Assembly (NCBI RefSeq): GCF_009766095.1
Contig: NZ_LMUD01000016.1
Location: 260,948 to 324,947 of the forward strand
Origin: Granulicella sp. S190
GTDB taxonomy: Bacteria; Acidobacteriota; Terriglobia; Terriglobales; Acidobacteriaceae
Reading direction: 5' to 3'
Length of the DNA: 64,000 bases
Under the pieces are notes generated by a model, which was not told the DNA's origin, searched no databases, and saw nothing but the letters and a program-made list of their open reading frames with translations. Every line of letters begins with the position of its first letter. The stretch's first letter is position 1. Of this stretch, positions 37,516-46,207 are shown one piece after another. The position numbers and the translations under genes were made by a program.

Positions 37516-38775
37516 TTACTCTGAGGCTAGTTTAGCAAGGACCGAGGCAAGGACACGTACCCCGAGAGTGGTATCTGCGGGAGTGGCATACTCGTCGGGC
37601 CTGTGGCTGACACCGTTGCGGCAGGGGATGAAGATCATGGCGATGGGTGCGATGCGGGCCATGAAGAGCGAGTCGTGATACGCGCGGCTGACCATTTTCT
37701 TATAAGGGATGTGTTGGGCGGCGCAGACCTCTTCGAGGAGTTCGACGATGTGCGGGGAAGACTGCGCCGGCGCGTCAGCGTTGACCAGCTCCTCGGTAAT
37801 CTCAACCTTACGGCGGTGGCGTAGCTCTTCGCAGTCGCGGCGCACGGCTTGCATGACCGATTCGCGGCGGTCCGGATCAGTGTCGCGGATATCCAGCTGG
37901 AGGACGACGCGGCTGGGGACACTGTTGACCGCGCCTGGATGAACATCGCATGTGCCGACGGTGGCCACGGTGTCGATGGCTCCTGTGGCGAGGGCATGTT
38001 TCTCTATGGCGAGGATGAGCTCGGCGGCGGCGCAGAGGGCGTCTTTCCGGTCGGGCATGAGGAGCGCGCCTGCATGGCCGCCGAGACCCGTGATGGTGAA
38101 GCGATAGCCGGCGGGTGCGGCGATGCTGGTGACTATGCCGAGGGGGATGCCTTCGCGTTCGAGCAGAGGGCCTTGCTCGATGTGGAGCTCGATCCAGGCG
38201 TGGTAGTGGTTGGGGGGAAGCTGCGCGGACGAGAGTGATCCGGCGAAGCCTGCCGCGGTGCGCACGGTGGCGAGGGTGGCTTCGTCTTTGTCCTGCAGTG
38301 CGTCGGCGCGGATGGGGTCGAGGATTCCCGAAATCAAACGGCTGCCGAGACATCCTATGCCGAAGCGGGTGGGCTCTTCGGAGGTGAACATGATGAGCTC
38401 GATGGATCGGCGAGGGCGGAGGCCGCTTCGTTTGAGGGCTCGCATGGCTTCAAGGCCGCCGAGCACGCCGACCGTGCCGTCGTACATTCCGGCGTGGGGG
38501 ATGGCGTCGGTGTGTGAGCCGGTGGCGACGGCGGGTAGCTGAGGCTCAGTTCCAGCCCAGCGGATAAAGATGTTGCCTACGGCGTCGACTCGAACTTGAA
38601 AGCCTTCTGTGGCCGCTAGTTCTTTCAGCCAGGCGCGGGCGCGGAGGTCGTCGAAGGAGAAGACAATGCGAGTGACGGCGGTGCCGTCGGTGACGGGCTC
38701 TGCGCCGGTGAAGGTGGCGAGGGTTTGAAGCTCGCTCATCAGCTGCGGCTGATTGATCTGGATTTGCTCTGCCAA
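37516..38775 (-). CDS. Ureidoglycolate amidohydrolase (plant-type UAH, M20 family)
   Basis: A 419-residue Mn-dependent amidohydrolase that splits ureidoglycolate to glyoxylate, ammonia and CO2. I chose TTG at 38775 because GGAGG lies 9 bases upstream; ATG 36 bases further in (MSELQTLATF) is the alternative. Metal-site and family motifs: GSHTDAIPHAGMYDGTVGV, TSEEPTRFG, HIEQGPLLE, GGHAGALLMP and SRAYHDSLFMARI. The wording TSEEPTRFGIGCLGSR and SRAYHDSLFMARI matches plant UAH more closely than N-carbamoyl amino acid hydrolases, and it is the last purine-specific gene in the operon, after allE. The gap to allE is 40 bp. Confidence 0.88.
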   Translation of the reverse strand: MAEQIQINQPQLMSELQTLATFTGAEPVTDGTAVTRIVFSFDDLRARAWLKELAATEGFQVRVDAVGNIFIRWAGTEPQLPAVATGSHTDAIPHAGMYDGTVGVLGGLEAMRALKRSGLRPRRSIELIMFTSEEPTRFGIGCLGSRLISGILDPIRADALQDKDEATLATVRTAAGFAGSLSSAQLPPNHYHAWIELHIEQGPLLEREGIPLGIVTSIAAPAGYRFTITGLGGHAGALLMPDRKDALCAAAELILAIEKHALATGAIDTVATVGTCDVHPGAVNSVPSRVVLQLDIRDTDPDRRESVMQAVRRDCEELRHRRKVEITEELVNADAPAQSSPHIVELLEEVCAAQHIPYKKMVSRAYHDSLFMARIAPIAMIFIPCRNGVSHRPDEYATPADTTLGVRVLASVLAKLASE

Positions 38776-38815
38776 ACTTGTGTGCCTCCGGTTCCATGCG
38801 GGTTCGCTGCGGATC

Positions 38816-39550
38816 TTAAACCAATGGGTGGCGGTTCCAGTCTTTGTAGATGAGGTACTTCGCGGGGCGCTTGCCGATGGCGCCAAACCATTGAGGGCAG
38901 AAGGGGCCCATCCAGATGAAGTCGCCTGAGGTGACGGGATACCAGTTATCGCCGAGGCGGTAGATGCCTCCGCCTTCGAGCATGATCAGGCCGTGTTCCA
39001 TGATGTGGACTTCGACCATGCTGAGAGCGGCTCCGGGTTGGTAGGTCATGGTGTTGACGGCGAAATCGAAGGAGGGAGAGTTGGGCAGGAGGCTGCGGAC
39101 CTGAAGGCCGGGGTCGTCGTTGAGCGGGACGGAGAGGGTCTTGTCTTCGTGGCCTACGAGGGTCTCTGGTGCTGAGGCGGAGGCGATTGCTTCGTAGGGT
39201 TTTTCGATGACGACGAGTCGCGTGGCCTGCTGCGCGGTGAGGGTGTGCGATGTGTCTTCGGGGATATAGGCGTAGCCGCCTGGTATGAGGGTTTGGAAGG
39301 CTGTGTCGGTTGCGAGATCGGCTGCGCCTTCGATGGTGTAGAGGAAGCGCTGGTTGGTGGTGGGGCCGAGGGTGCCGCCAGGTTCGAGCTCTGCGGTGTA
39401 TTGAGTGAACGCCGCGCCGGCTGCGGGTGAGATGTGGACGATGGCGGTGGCGCGCTCCATGCCGGGCAGCACGGTGCGGACGAAGGTGTCCGGGGTGTGA
39501 AGGAGATGGTCGCGCTGGTTGGTGCTGCGGGTGTGTCCGAGGTTATGCAT
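38816..39550 (-). CDS. allE: (S)-ureidoglycine aminohydrolase (bicupin)
   Basis: A 244-residue double-cupin Mn enzyme that hydrolyses (S)-ureidoglycine to (S)-ureidoglycolate and ammonia. The C-terminal cupin carries the family signature MVEVHIMEHGLIMLEG (Glu, His, His metal ligands) and YPVTSGDFIWMGPFCPQW. The N-terminal cupin has YTAELEPGG and FLYTIEGAADL. Three closely spaced ATGs are possible (39571, 39556, 39550); 39550 is preferred because AAGGA is about 6 bases upstream and it overlaps the end of allC by 8 bp, typical for this operon. Confidence 0.93.
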   Translation of the reverse strand: MHNLGHTRSTNQRDHLLHTPDTFVRTVLPGMERATAIVHISPAAGAAFTQYTAELEPGGTLGPTTNQRFLYTIEGAADLATDTAFQTLIPGGYAYIPEDTSHTLTAQQATRLVVIEKPYEAIASASAPETLVGHEDKTLSVPLNDDPGLQVRSLLPNSPSFDFAVNTMTYQPGAALSMVEVHIMEHGLIMLEGGGIYRLGDNWYPVTSGDFIWMGPFCPQWFGAIGKRPAKYLIYKDWNRHPLV

Positions 39551-40793
39551 GGCCATCCTTGGTTCTATCATCCCTCAACTGCGCGAGGAACTCCATTGCG
39601 GTGGCGAGTGCGGCCTCTACATCCTGCGGCAGGACGGCTTCGTTGGGATGATGGCTGAAACCGCCGGGGCTGCGGAGGAAGAGCATCGCGGAGGGGACGG
39701 TGGGGGCGAGGATCATGGCGTCGTGGCCGGCTCCGCTGGTCATTCTGCGGCTCGGAAATCCGGCCTTGGCGGCGGCGTTTTGAAGCAGAGTGGTGAGATG
39801 GGCGTCGAGCGGGACGGCGGGTTGTTCCATCTCAGTGTGCGTTGTGAGTCTGACTCCGCGTTTGGTAACGGCTGACCGGGCGTTGTCGATCATTGCAGCT
39901 ACTGCAGTGTTTCGCATCGCATCGCTTGCGTGGCGCAGATCGAGCGATGCCTTGACTTGTCCGGCGATGACGTTTCCTGCGCCGGGTGAGGCTTCAAGCT
40001 TGCCTACGGTTGCGACTAGTCCGGTGTGCGTGGTGGCGTACTCTTCGACGGCTACGATCCACTCGGCTGCTGCAGTCATGGCGTCGTGCCTTAGATGCAT
40101 GGGCGTAGTCCCAGCGTGATTCGCCTGGCCTTCGAACAGGAAGTGCATGCGGGTCTGTCCGACGAGCGTTTCGACGATGCCGAGGGATGCACCCTCGTTC
40201 TCGAGCACAGGGCCTTGTTCGATGTGACACTCGAGGTAGGCGAAGACGTTTGGGGAGAGCACCGCGTCGGAGAGATCTGCGAGGTCGAGGCCGTAATGAG
40301 TGATCGCTTCCGCTAGAGTAATGCCTTCTCTGTCTTTGCGTCGCAGGGCATACTCGTCAAGACCTCCGACGGCGGCGAGGCTGCCCAGGAATGGCTTACT
40401 GAAACGAACGCCTTCTTCTTCTGAGAATCCGATGACTTCGATAGAGAACGGCAGAGGGTAGTCTTGCAGCTCTTCGACGACGGCGATGCCGAGAACTACG
40501 CCGAGGATGCCGTCGAAGGCTCCGGCGTTGGGGACGGTGTCGAGGTGAGAACCAATAAGGAGGCACGGGGCGTCCGGGACGGACGCAGTTGAGATACCGC
40601 GGATATTGCCGATGGCGTCCACTCGCACGGTCATTCCGGCTGACTCCATCCACCTGCGCAGCAGCGCATGGACTGCTTGCATGGGAGGGGTGAGGAAGCG
40701 CCTGGTGATCTCGCCGGAGACTTCGGTATGGCCGGCAATCTCGCGGCAGCGATCGATGATCCTCGTGGCGTGGTCTGTATTTGTTCCTGTCAT
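39543..40793 (-). CDS. allC: Allantoate amidohydrolase
   Basis: A 416-residue M20-family Mn enzyme that converts allantoate to ureidoglycine, ammonia and CO2. Family motifs are in order: IGSHLDTVPNAGAFDGILGV (first metal ligands), GFSEEEGVRF (Glu base and ligand), LECHIEQGPVLE, a lid/dimerisation domain with FEGQANHAGTTPM, LEASPGAGNVIAG, and SGAGHDAMILA near the C-terminus. It is homologous to the UAH two genes downstream, but the conserved wording (FLGSLAAVGGL versus FGIGCLGSRLISG) separates the two activities. It begins 20 bp after the uricase gene and overlaps allE by 8 bp. Confidence 0.93.
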   Translation of the reverse strand: MTGTNTDHATRIIDRCREIAGHTEVSGEITRRFLTPPMQAVHALLRRWMESAGMTVRVDAIGNIRGISTASVPDAPCLLIGSHLDTVPNAGAFDGILGVVLGIAVVEELQDYPLPFSIEVIGFSEEEGVRFSKPFLGSLAAVGGLDEYALRRKDREGITLAEAITHYGLDLADLSDAVLSPNVFAYLECHIEQGPVLENEGASLGIVETLVGQTRMHFLFEGQANHAGTTPMHLRHDAMTAAAEWIVAVEEYATTHTGLVATVGKLEASPGAGNVIAGQVKASLDLRHASDAMRNTAVAAMIDNARSAVTKRGVRLTTHTEMEQPAVPLDAHLTTLLQNAAAKAGFPSRRMTSGAGHDAMILAPTVPSAMLFLRSPGGFSHHPNEAVLPQDVEAALATAMEFLAQLRDDRTKDGHA

Positions 40794-40813
40794 GGTTTCT
40801 TTTTAGCGATGAG

Positions 40814-41662
40814 TTATGGCTTGCGGCGGACGCGCGCTTCTATGTAGCCGTGGGGCTCGTCGGTGGGGACGAAGATCTCGTTTGGATTGTCCTGTCCGAA
40901 GCGCGAGAGGTCGACGAGAAGGCAGTGCTTGTTGGGCATCGTGATCTTGATCTCGTCGATCTCCGGCACGTCTTCGAGTGCGCTCTCGGCCATGGCGTAC
41001 AGGGTTTGCTGCACGGATTTGCTGTCGTGGTTGGCGAAGGTTCGCAGCATGGTTTCGCAAAGTTTTGCGCGTACTGTTTCGAAGTCCGGAGTGCTTGAGA
41101 GATAAGACCATTCGGCGGTGACTGCGGTTCCGAAAAGGCGGTCTTTGGTCTCAGTCAGGGTGGTGAGGGAGTCCTTGATGTAGCCCTCGAAGGCGGAGTT
41201 TGCCGTCTTGAGTAGAACCAGGTTGTCGAAGCCAGAGAGAATGCGGAAGGCTTTGCCCTGTGCGCGTTCGACGGTGGTGGTTTGAAGCTCGCCACTGCCT
41301 TTGACGAAGGTGCTTGGGTGCGGCTCGCCATCGATGGTGAGCCGTTTCCACGGAGTGCTTTCGATATGGACCGAGGTGGAGGAGGCCTGCGGATTGCGAC
41401 CTAGCAGGAAGTCGATTAGCTCTTTGGCATAGTCCTCCATCGAGGCTGCCTTCGAGGTTCGGGCCAGAGAGTAGACGGTGTTCTTCATCGTGTCCGTCGG
41501 GAGAATCCTGCTGTTGTCACCGTCCTTGTGGGTAGCCTCGAAGTCACCCTGGAGCAGAACCTGAACGGTCCATTCGCGCAGATCGTGGCCATGCGCGTGG
41601 CGCGTCACCTTCATGAGACGGACGCGAGATTTTCCATAACGATTTTCAACCAGCTCAATCAT
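40814..41662 (-). CDS. Urate oxidase (uricase)
   Basis: A 282-residue cofactor-free uricase (two T-fold domains, homotetramer in known members) that oxidises urate to 5-hydroxyisourate. Catalytic features are visible: Lys near the N-terminus (NRYGKSRVRLMKV), the active-site Thr in LPTDTMKNTVYSLA, the substrate-binding Arg/Gln segment (SVQQTLYAMAESALE) and the His in MPNKHCLLVDLSRFG. The C-terminus (EARVRRKP) lacks a peroxisomal signal, as expected for a bacterium. It starts 4 bp after the HIU hydrolase gene in a tight operon. Confidence 0.96.
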   Translation of the reverse strand: MIELVENRYGKSRVRLMKVTRHAHGHDLREWTVQVLLQGDFEATHKDGDNSRILPTDTMKNTVYSLARTSKAASMEDYAKELIDFLLGRNPQASSTSVHIESTPWKRLTIDGEPHPSTFVKGSGELQTTTVERAQGKAFRILSGFDNLVLLKTANSAFEGYIKDSLTTLTETKDRLFGTAVTAEWSYLSSTPDFETVRAKLCETMLRTFANHDSKSVQQTLYAMAESALEDVPEIDEIKITMPNKHCLLVDLSRFGQDNPNEIFVPTDEPHGYIEARVRRKP

Positions 41663-41666
41663 CGGA

Positions 41667-42005
41667 TCAGCTTCCTCGGTAGGTGGTGTAGCCGTTAGCG
41701 GTCAGGAGCAGAGGGATGTGGTAGTGTTGATCGGCTTCGGTGACGGTGAAGATGATTTCAACATACGGATAGAGGCCGTGCAGTTGATGCTGTTGGTAGT
41801 AGGCTTCGGTCGCGAAGTGGACACGATAGATCCCCGGAAGCAGCAGCTCGGCGGCGGGTAGAAGGTGTTTGCAGCGGCCGTCGGTGTCGGTAGTTGCTTC
41901 GTTGATGACAGACCATGCTCCGTCGCTCATCCGTGCGAGAGTGATGGGAACGCCTGTTGCTGGGCGTCCGAACGCGATGTCGAGAATATGTGTCGAGATG
42001 CCCAT
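41667..42005 (-). CDS. uraH: 5-hydroxyisourate hydrolase (transthyretin-like)
   Basis: A 112-residue transthyretin-family protein that hydrolyses 5-hydroxyisourate, the unstable product of uricase, to OHCU. The family marks are all present: STHILDIAFGRPATGVPITL at the N-terminus with the catalytic His, an Arg-bearing strand in the middle (TDTDGRC), HYHIPLLL and the C-terminal tetrapeptide YRGS. Length is standard. It starts 2 bp after uraD ends and is followed 4 bp later by uricase, so the three first steps of urate breakdown are contiguous. Confidence 0.97.
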   Translation of the reverse strand: MGISTHILDIAFGRPATGVPITLARMSDGAWSVINEATTDTDGRCKHLLPAAELLLPGIYRVHFATEAYYQQHQLHGLYPYVEIIFTVTEADQHYHIPLLLTANGYTTYRGS

Positions 42006-42007
42006 CG

Positions 42008-42523
42008 TTACTCTGACTCCAGCCAGCGGTGAAGGCGCAGCTTTGTGATCTGGCGTTGTTGTTCGGCGGCTTCGCGAAGCTCTTGCGCAGGGTCGTTGTT
42101 CATTCTTGACTCCAGGATGGTGAGAATTTCAGCAGATGTTTTGCCTGATGCGCAGACGATGAAGATTCTGCCGAACTTCTGCTCGTAGCTGTGGTTTGCT
42201 TCTTCGAGTGCGAGTTTCGCTGCTTCGTCTTTGGTCAGTACTGTGAGTTGCTCCTGCGCGGACCAGAGAAGAGATTTGTCGGTGGCATGAGCTTGGGCGT
42301 GTCGTTCTCCGATGCGTGGATGGCTGTCGAATGCTTCGCGCCAGGCTTGCTCGGGAAGGTCGAGCCAGATGGACGAGGAGGCTTTGAGGAGGGATGCTTC
42401 GTCCGGGAAGGGCCGACTGGAGGCTAACGCCGTGGCCCACGCGTGCGATCCACAGCAGGGAAGTATCTCGCGGGCGGCGGTGGTGGGGTCGAGCGAGTTC
42501 CATTGGGAGAGGACATGGTTCAT
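42008..42523 (-). CDS. uraD: OHCU decarboxylase
   Basis: A 171-residue all-helical enzyme that decarboxylates 2-oxo-4-hydroxy-4-carboxy-5-ureidoimidazoline to (S)-allantoin. The start at 42523 (MNHVLSQWNSLD) gives the normal family length; a longer frame upstream runs into allB and is not used. Active-site motifs HPRIGER and SYEQKFGRIFIVCASGKTSA match the family. It begins 13 bp after the allantoinase stop and is followed almost directly by uraH. Confidence 0.95.
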   Translation of the reverse strand: MNHVLSQWNSLDPTTAAREILPCCGSHAWATALASSRPFPDEASLLKASSSIWLDLPEQAWREAFDSHPRIGERHAQAHATDKSLLWSAQEQLTVLTKDEAAKLALEEANHSYEQKFGRIFIVCASGKTSAEILTILESRMNNDPAQELREAAEQQRQITKLRLHRWLESE

Positions 42524-42536
42524 GCGTGTGTGCCTA

Positions 42537-43883
42537 CTATAACTTGACCTCGCGGCCTGACGGGGTCTGGGCAAAGTGACCCTCGTGGTAGACGGGTTCT
42601 CCACGCAGGTAGGTGGCTTTCACCGCGCCGCGCAGGGTTTCGCCTGCATATGGGGAGATGGCGTGGCGATAGTGCAGCTTGTCCAGTGTGACGGTGAACT
42701 TTGCTTCGGTGTCGAAGCGAATGAAGTTTGCTTCGCGGCCACGCTGGAGTGCGCCCGCTTGAGAGGCGAGGCCTGCGAGGGCAGCGGGGGCACTGCTCAT
42801 CCAGCGTGTTATGTCGTCGAGAGTGTGGCTGCGGTGGAGACAGTCTGTATGGATGACCGATAGCGCGAGCGAGAGGCTGGCGATGCCGCCCCAGGCCTGG
42901 TCGAAGCGGCCGGTCTCTTCGCGCTTCATCGCAGGAGGGCAGGGGGAGTGATCGGTGACGATCATGTCGATGGTCCCGTCGACGAGTCCGCGCCAAAGGC
43001 CGCACTGGTTCTCTTTGCTGCGGATGGGAGGAGCGCACTTCAGCAGGGTGGCTCCGTCGGGAATCTCTTCCGCAGCGAAGTGGAGATAGTGAGGACAGGT
43101 TTCGACGGTGATGGGAAGGCCCTCTTTGCGGGCGGCCTTCAGTTGGGATAGTGCGAGCGCGGTGGAGAGGTGAACGATGTGCAGACGGAAGCTGTACTGA
43201 CGGCAGAGCCGGATCATGAGGCGGACGGCCTGGAGTTCGGCTTCGTCGGGGCGTGAGGCCAGGTAGGTTTCGTAGCGTCGCCAGTCTGCCTGGGTGAGAG
43301 ATTGGGTTGCGGCATCAATAGGGCCGGCGAGTTCTGCGTGTACGAGTAGCGGGAGTCCTGATTGAGAGATGGAGGGGAGTGCGGCTTCGAGCTGCTGCTG
43401 ATCGATCATGGTGAAGCCGTCGCAGCCGGGGTAGATGAGGAAGCATTTGAAGCCGAGGACTCCGGCTTGAGCGAGTGGCAGGATGTGCTGTTGATTGTCG
43501 GCGACAGCTCCGCCCCACGGGGCCCAGTCAACGAAGCATTCGCCGGCCGCGGAGTGGCGCTTCTCTTCGAGCGCAGCGACGGTGGTAGTCTCGGGCAGGC
43601 AGTTGAGCGGCATGTCGATGAGGGTGGTGTAGCCTCCGGCTGCGGCGGCGCGGGTTGCGGTGCGAAAGCCCTCCCACTCGGTACGGCCTGGTTGATTGAT
43701 GTGCACGTGCGTGTCTACGAGGCCTGGTAAAAGAGCGTCGCCTCCGCAGTCGTGGAGGACGGCATCGACGGGCACCTCGGACGGCTGGCAGATGCCGAGG
43801 ATCTTTCCCTCTTCGACGAGAAGCGCGCCGGGTTGCGTGCCGTGCGGGGTAACGATGCGTTTGGAGAGAAAAGCATGTGCCAT
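42537..43883 (-). CDS. allB: Allantoinase
   Basis: A 448-residue cyclic amidohydrolase (TIM barrel, binuclear metal centre) that opens allantoin to allantoate. Metal-site motifs: DTHVHINQPGRTEWEGF, the carboxylated Lys in GFKCFL, HAE (LLVHAELAG), HIVHLSTA and the Asp in VTDHSPCPP. DTHVHINQPGRTEWEGF with DMPLNCLPET is specific to allantoinase rather than dihydroorotase or hydantoinase. It is the first gene of the leftward purine operon, 58 bp from the divergent guanine deaminase gene. Confidence 0.96.
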   Translation of the reverse strand: MAHAFLSKRIVTPHGTQPGALLVEEGKILGICQPSEVPVDAVLHDCGGDALLPGLVDTHVHINQPGRTEWEGFRTATRAAAAGGYTTLIDMPLNCLPETTTVAALEEKRHSAAGECFVDWAPWGGAVADNQQHILPLAQAGVLGFKCFLIYPGCDGFTMIDQQQLEAALPSISQSGLPLLVHAELAGPIDAATQSLTQADWRRYETYLASRPDEAELQAVRLMIRLCRQYSFRLHIVHLSTALALSQLKAARKEGLPITVETCPHYLHFAAEEIPDGATLLKCAPPIRSKENQCGLWRGLVDGTIDMIVTDHSPCPPAMKREETGRFDQAWGGIASLSLALSVIHTDCLHRSHTLDDITRWMSSAPAALAGLASQAGALQRGREANFIRFDTEAKFTVTLDKLHYRHAISPYAGETLRGAVKATYLRGEPVYHEGHFAQTPSGREVKL

Positions 43884-43941
43884 AATTTGATTATTCCGTT
43901 ACTTCTGCCGCATACATTGTGACGCAAGGATATCGAGCCGA
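43884..43941. promoter_or_regulatory. Divergent promoter region, purine operon / guanine deaminase
   Basis: Only 58 bp separate the start codons of allB and the guanine deaminase gene, so both promoters and any shared operator must lie here or extend into the coding ends. An imperfect inverted repeat (CGTTAC ... GTGACG, 43898-43925) is the only symmetry seen. No regulator gene is adjacent. Confidence 0.45.
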
Positions 43942-44415
43942 ATGCAGGGCAACCCCATCTTTATGCAGAGAGCGATCGCACTGGCGACGGACAATGTGAC
44001 GTCGGGCCGCGGAGGGCCATTTGGCGCGGTTATTGTGCGCGATGGCGAGATCGTTGCGACCGGCGCGAATCTTGTCACGGCGACGAACGATCCGACTGCG
44101 CATGGCGAGATTGTAGCAATCCGCAACGCGTGTACGACGCTTGCGAGCTTTCAGCTTACGGGTTGCCACATCTACACCAGCTGCGAGCCGTGCCCGATGT
44201 GCCTGGCGGCGATCTACTGGGCGCGGTGCGAGGCGATCTTTTATGGAAGCTGTGCGGCGGATGCTGCGGCTGCTGGATTTGATGATGCGTTTCTCTATGG
44301 AGAGATGAAGTTACCTATCGACCTGCGGCAAATTCCTGCGATCAATCTGCTGCCGGAAGAGGCGATCTTGAGCTTTGTAGCCTGGCGCAAGCATGCCGGC
44401 AGAATCGACTACTAA
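43942..44415 (+). CDS. guaD: Guanine deaminase (CDA fold)
   Basis: A 157-residue zinc deaminase of the cytidine-deaminase fold. HGEIVAIRNAC gives the zinc His and catalytic Glu, and SCEPCPMC gives the two zinc Cys residues. GGPFGAVIVRDGEIVATG and the length match the small guanine deaminases of the Bacillus GuaD type (about 156 residues), which make xanthine from guanine. The divergent position beside the urate operon supports this over a tRNA adenosine deaminase. ATG at 43942 has AAGGA 11 bases upstream; the Met eight codons in is an alternative. Confidence 0.88.
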   Translation: MQGNPIFMQRAIALATDNVTSGRGGPFGAVIVRDGEIVATGANLVTATNDPTAHGEIVAIRNACTTLASFQLTGCHIYTSCEPCPMCLAAIYWARCEAIFYGSCAADAAAAGFDDAFLYGEMKLPIDLRQIPAINLLPEEAILSFVAWRKHAGRIDY

Positions 44416-44419
44416 CGAC

Positions 44420-45733
44420 ATGGCTACGAGACAGAAGAGAACAGCGATCAAAAAAGAGAAGACGGAAGCGGTGGTGAAGGTTGCGCTGCTGGGCTTCGGT
44501 ACGGTGGGGAGCTCAGTGGCGCGGGTGCTGGCTGCGTCGAAGTTTCCGGGTGTGCAGCTGACGCATATCTTCAACCGCAATGTCGAGCGGAAGCGGACCT
44601 CTGAGGCGGCGAAGGCTGTGCCGGCCTCGGTGGTGTGGACCGATAGCATCGATGCGATTCTGCGGTCAGATGTAGATGTGATTGTCGAGCTGATGGGCGG
44701 CCTGAGCCCGGTAGAGAGCTGGCTGCGCAAGGCGATCGCTGCGGGCAAGTCGGTAGTGACGGCGAATAAGCAGCTGATTGCGTATCGAGGCTCGGGGCTG
44801 GCGAAGCTGGCGGCGCAGCATGATGTTCACTTGATGCACGGAGCTGCGGTGGCTGGAGGCGTGCCGGTGATTCCTGGGATGCTGCAGGGGCTGTGCGGTG
44901 ACCAGGTGACGAGGCTGAGCGGCATCGTCAACGGAACGTGCAACTATATTTTGAGCCGCATGGAGCGTGGCGCGGACTATGCGACGGTGCTGGCGGATGC
45001 GCAGCAGCTTGGCTACGCCGAGGTGGATCCTTCAGCGGATGTCGACGGGTACGATGCGCGGGCGAAGCTGTGCATTCTTTCGCGGATTGCGATGCACGCA
45101 GAGCTCGACCCCGATGCGGTAGCGATTCAGAGCATCTCTGCGATTGAAGCAATCGATTTTTCTTATGCGAAGGAGCTGAACTGCACGATTCGGCAGGTCT
45201 CGCGCGCGGAGCTTGATGGCAGACTCGTGCATGCGCGGGTGGCTCCGATGCTGGTGCCGCTGGCCTCGCCGATGGCGTGGTCGCACGGCACGCAGAATAT
45301 GGTGATCGTGAGCGGGAAGTTTGGCGGGGATGTTGTGTTCTCCGGACATGGCGCGGGCGGAGATCCTACTGCGGTGGCGGTTGTCTCCGACCTGCTGGCG
45401 GTGGCGCAGGACTGCGACACGGTGACGCTGCCGATACGCAAGCGCGAGGTGACAGGGGATTTTCTGGCGCCGCATTACCTACGATTTGTGGTGGATGACA
45501 AGCCGGGCATCGTCTCGGCTATCTCTGGTGCGCTCTCGAAGGTGGGCGCGAATATCGATTCGCTGCTGCAGCGGCGGGGGTATCCAAAGCATCGACTACC
45601 ATTTGTGGTGACCACGGAGCCCTGTCTGACGACGATCATAGAGCGCGCCCTGGCCTCGATTGCGCGAATGGACTGCATGCTGGAGAAACCGCTGTGTTTG
45701 CAGATGCTTGAGGTAGAAGACGAGGCGGAGTAG
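44420..45733 (+). CDS. hom: Homoserine dehydrogenase
   Basis: A 437-residue oxidoreductase that reduces aspartate-semialdehyde to homoserine for Thr and Met synthesis. The start at ATG 44420 is 5 bp after the guanine deaminase stop. A basic N-terminal extension of about 25 residues precedes the Rossmann motif VALLGFGTVGSSVARVL. The catalytic domain shows VVTANKQLIA, GAAVAGGVPVIPGM, LSGIVNGTCNYIL, AEVDPSADVDGYDA and AKLCILSRIA. A C-terminal ACT domain (YLRFVVDDKPGIVSAISGAL, residues about 362 on) suggests threonine feedback control, as in Gram-positive-type Hom. Confidence 0.96.
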   Translation: MATRQKRTAIKKEKTEAVVKVALLGFGTVGSSVARVLAASKFPGVQLTHIFNRNVERKRTSEAAKAVPASVVWTDSIDAILRSDVDVIVELMGGLSPVESWLRKAIAAGKSVVTANKQLIAYRGSGLAKLAAQHDVHLMHGAAVAGGVPVIPGMLQGLCGDQVTRLSGIVNGTCNYILSRMERGADYATVLADAQQLGYAEVDPSADVDGYDARAKLCILSRIAMHAELDPDAVAIQSISAIEAIDFSYAKELNCTIRQVSRAELDGRLVHARVAPMLVPLASPMAWSHGTQNMVIVSGKFGGDVVFSGHGAGGDPTAVAVVSDLLAVAQDCDTVTLPIRKREVTGDFLAPHYLRFVVDDKPGIVSAISGALSKVGANIDSLLQRRGYPKHRLPFVVTTEPCLTTIIERALASIARMDCMLEKPLCLQMLEVEDEAE

Positions 45734-45777
45734 AGGTACAATCTTCGCGTCGATGACCTTCGCCTGGAGGAGCCGCG

Positions 45778-46140
45778 ATGCCAACTGTAGCCAACGGAAA
45801 GATCTGCTACGTGGAGATTCCATCTACCGACGTCCCGCGTTCGGCTAAGTTTTACAGCCGAGTCTTTGGATGGGAGATTCGAAAGCGAGGAGATGGCGCT
45901 ACCGCCTTCGATGACGCAGGTGGCGGGGTGAGCGGTGCGTTTGTAACGGGACGGCCAGTAACGTCCATCGCCGGCGTCCTGGTTTACGTCATGGTGGATA
46001 GCGTGGCGGCAGCCCTGGAGACGGTGGTTGCGGCGGGAGGCAAGATCGCTGAGCCCATTGGGGCTGATGCGCCGGAGGTTACAGCCAGGTTTCTGGATCC
46101 GGACGGGAATGTATTTGGGCTTTACCAGGAGCCGGTGTGA
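45778..46140 (+). CDS. VOC-family (glyoxalase/bleomycin-resistance fold) protein
   Basis: A 120-residue single VOC domain with two beta-alpha-beta-beta-beta units: KICYVEIPSTDVPRSAKFYSRVFGWE at the start (shown only as a family mark; key pieces are VEIPSTD and KFYSRVFGW) and ARFLDPDGNVFGLYQE at the end. The start has GGAGG about 6-8 bases upstream. The fold binds metal or small ligands; members range from isomerases to resistance proteins, so no reaction can be assigned. It is 44 bp downstream of hom. Confidence 0.85.
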   Translation: MPTVANGKICYVEIPSTDVPRSAKFYSRVFGWEIRKRGDGATAFDDAGGGVSGAFVTGRPVTSIAGVLVYVMVDSVAAALETVVAAGGKIAEPIGADAPEVTARFLDPDGNVFGLYQEPV

Positions 46141-46160
46141 TCAGACGATAAAGACAAACG

Positions 46161-46191
46161 AAAGGCCGTGAGCTGATGACTCACGGCCTTT
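46161..46191. terminator. Bidirectional terminator
   Basis: A perfect 12-bp inverted repeat (AAAGGCCGTGAG, loop CTGATGA, CTCACGGCCTTT) lies between the stop codons of the convergent VOC and moeZ-like genes. A/T-rich ends on both arms fit termination in both directions. Confidence 0.85.
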
Positions 46192-46207
46192 ATCTTTGAG
46201 AATGTAG

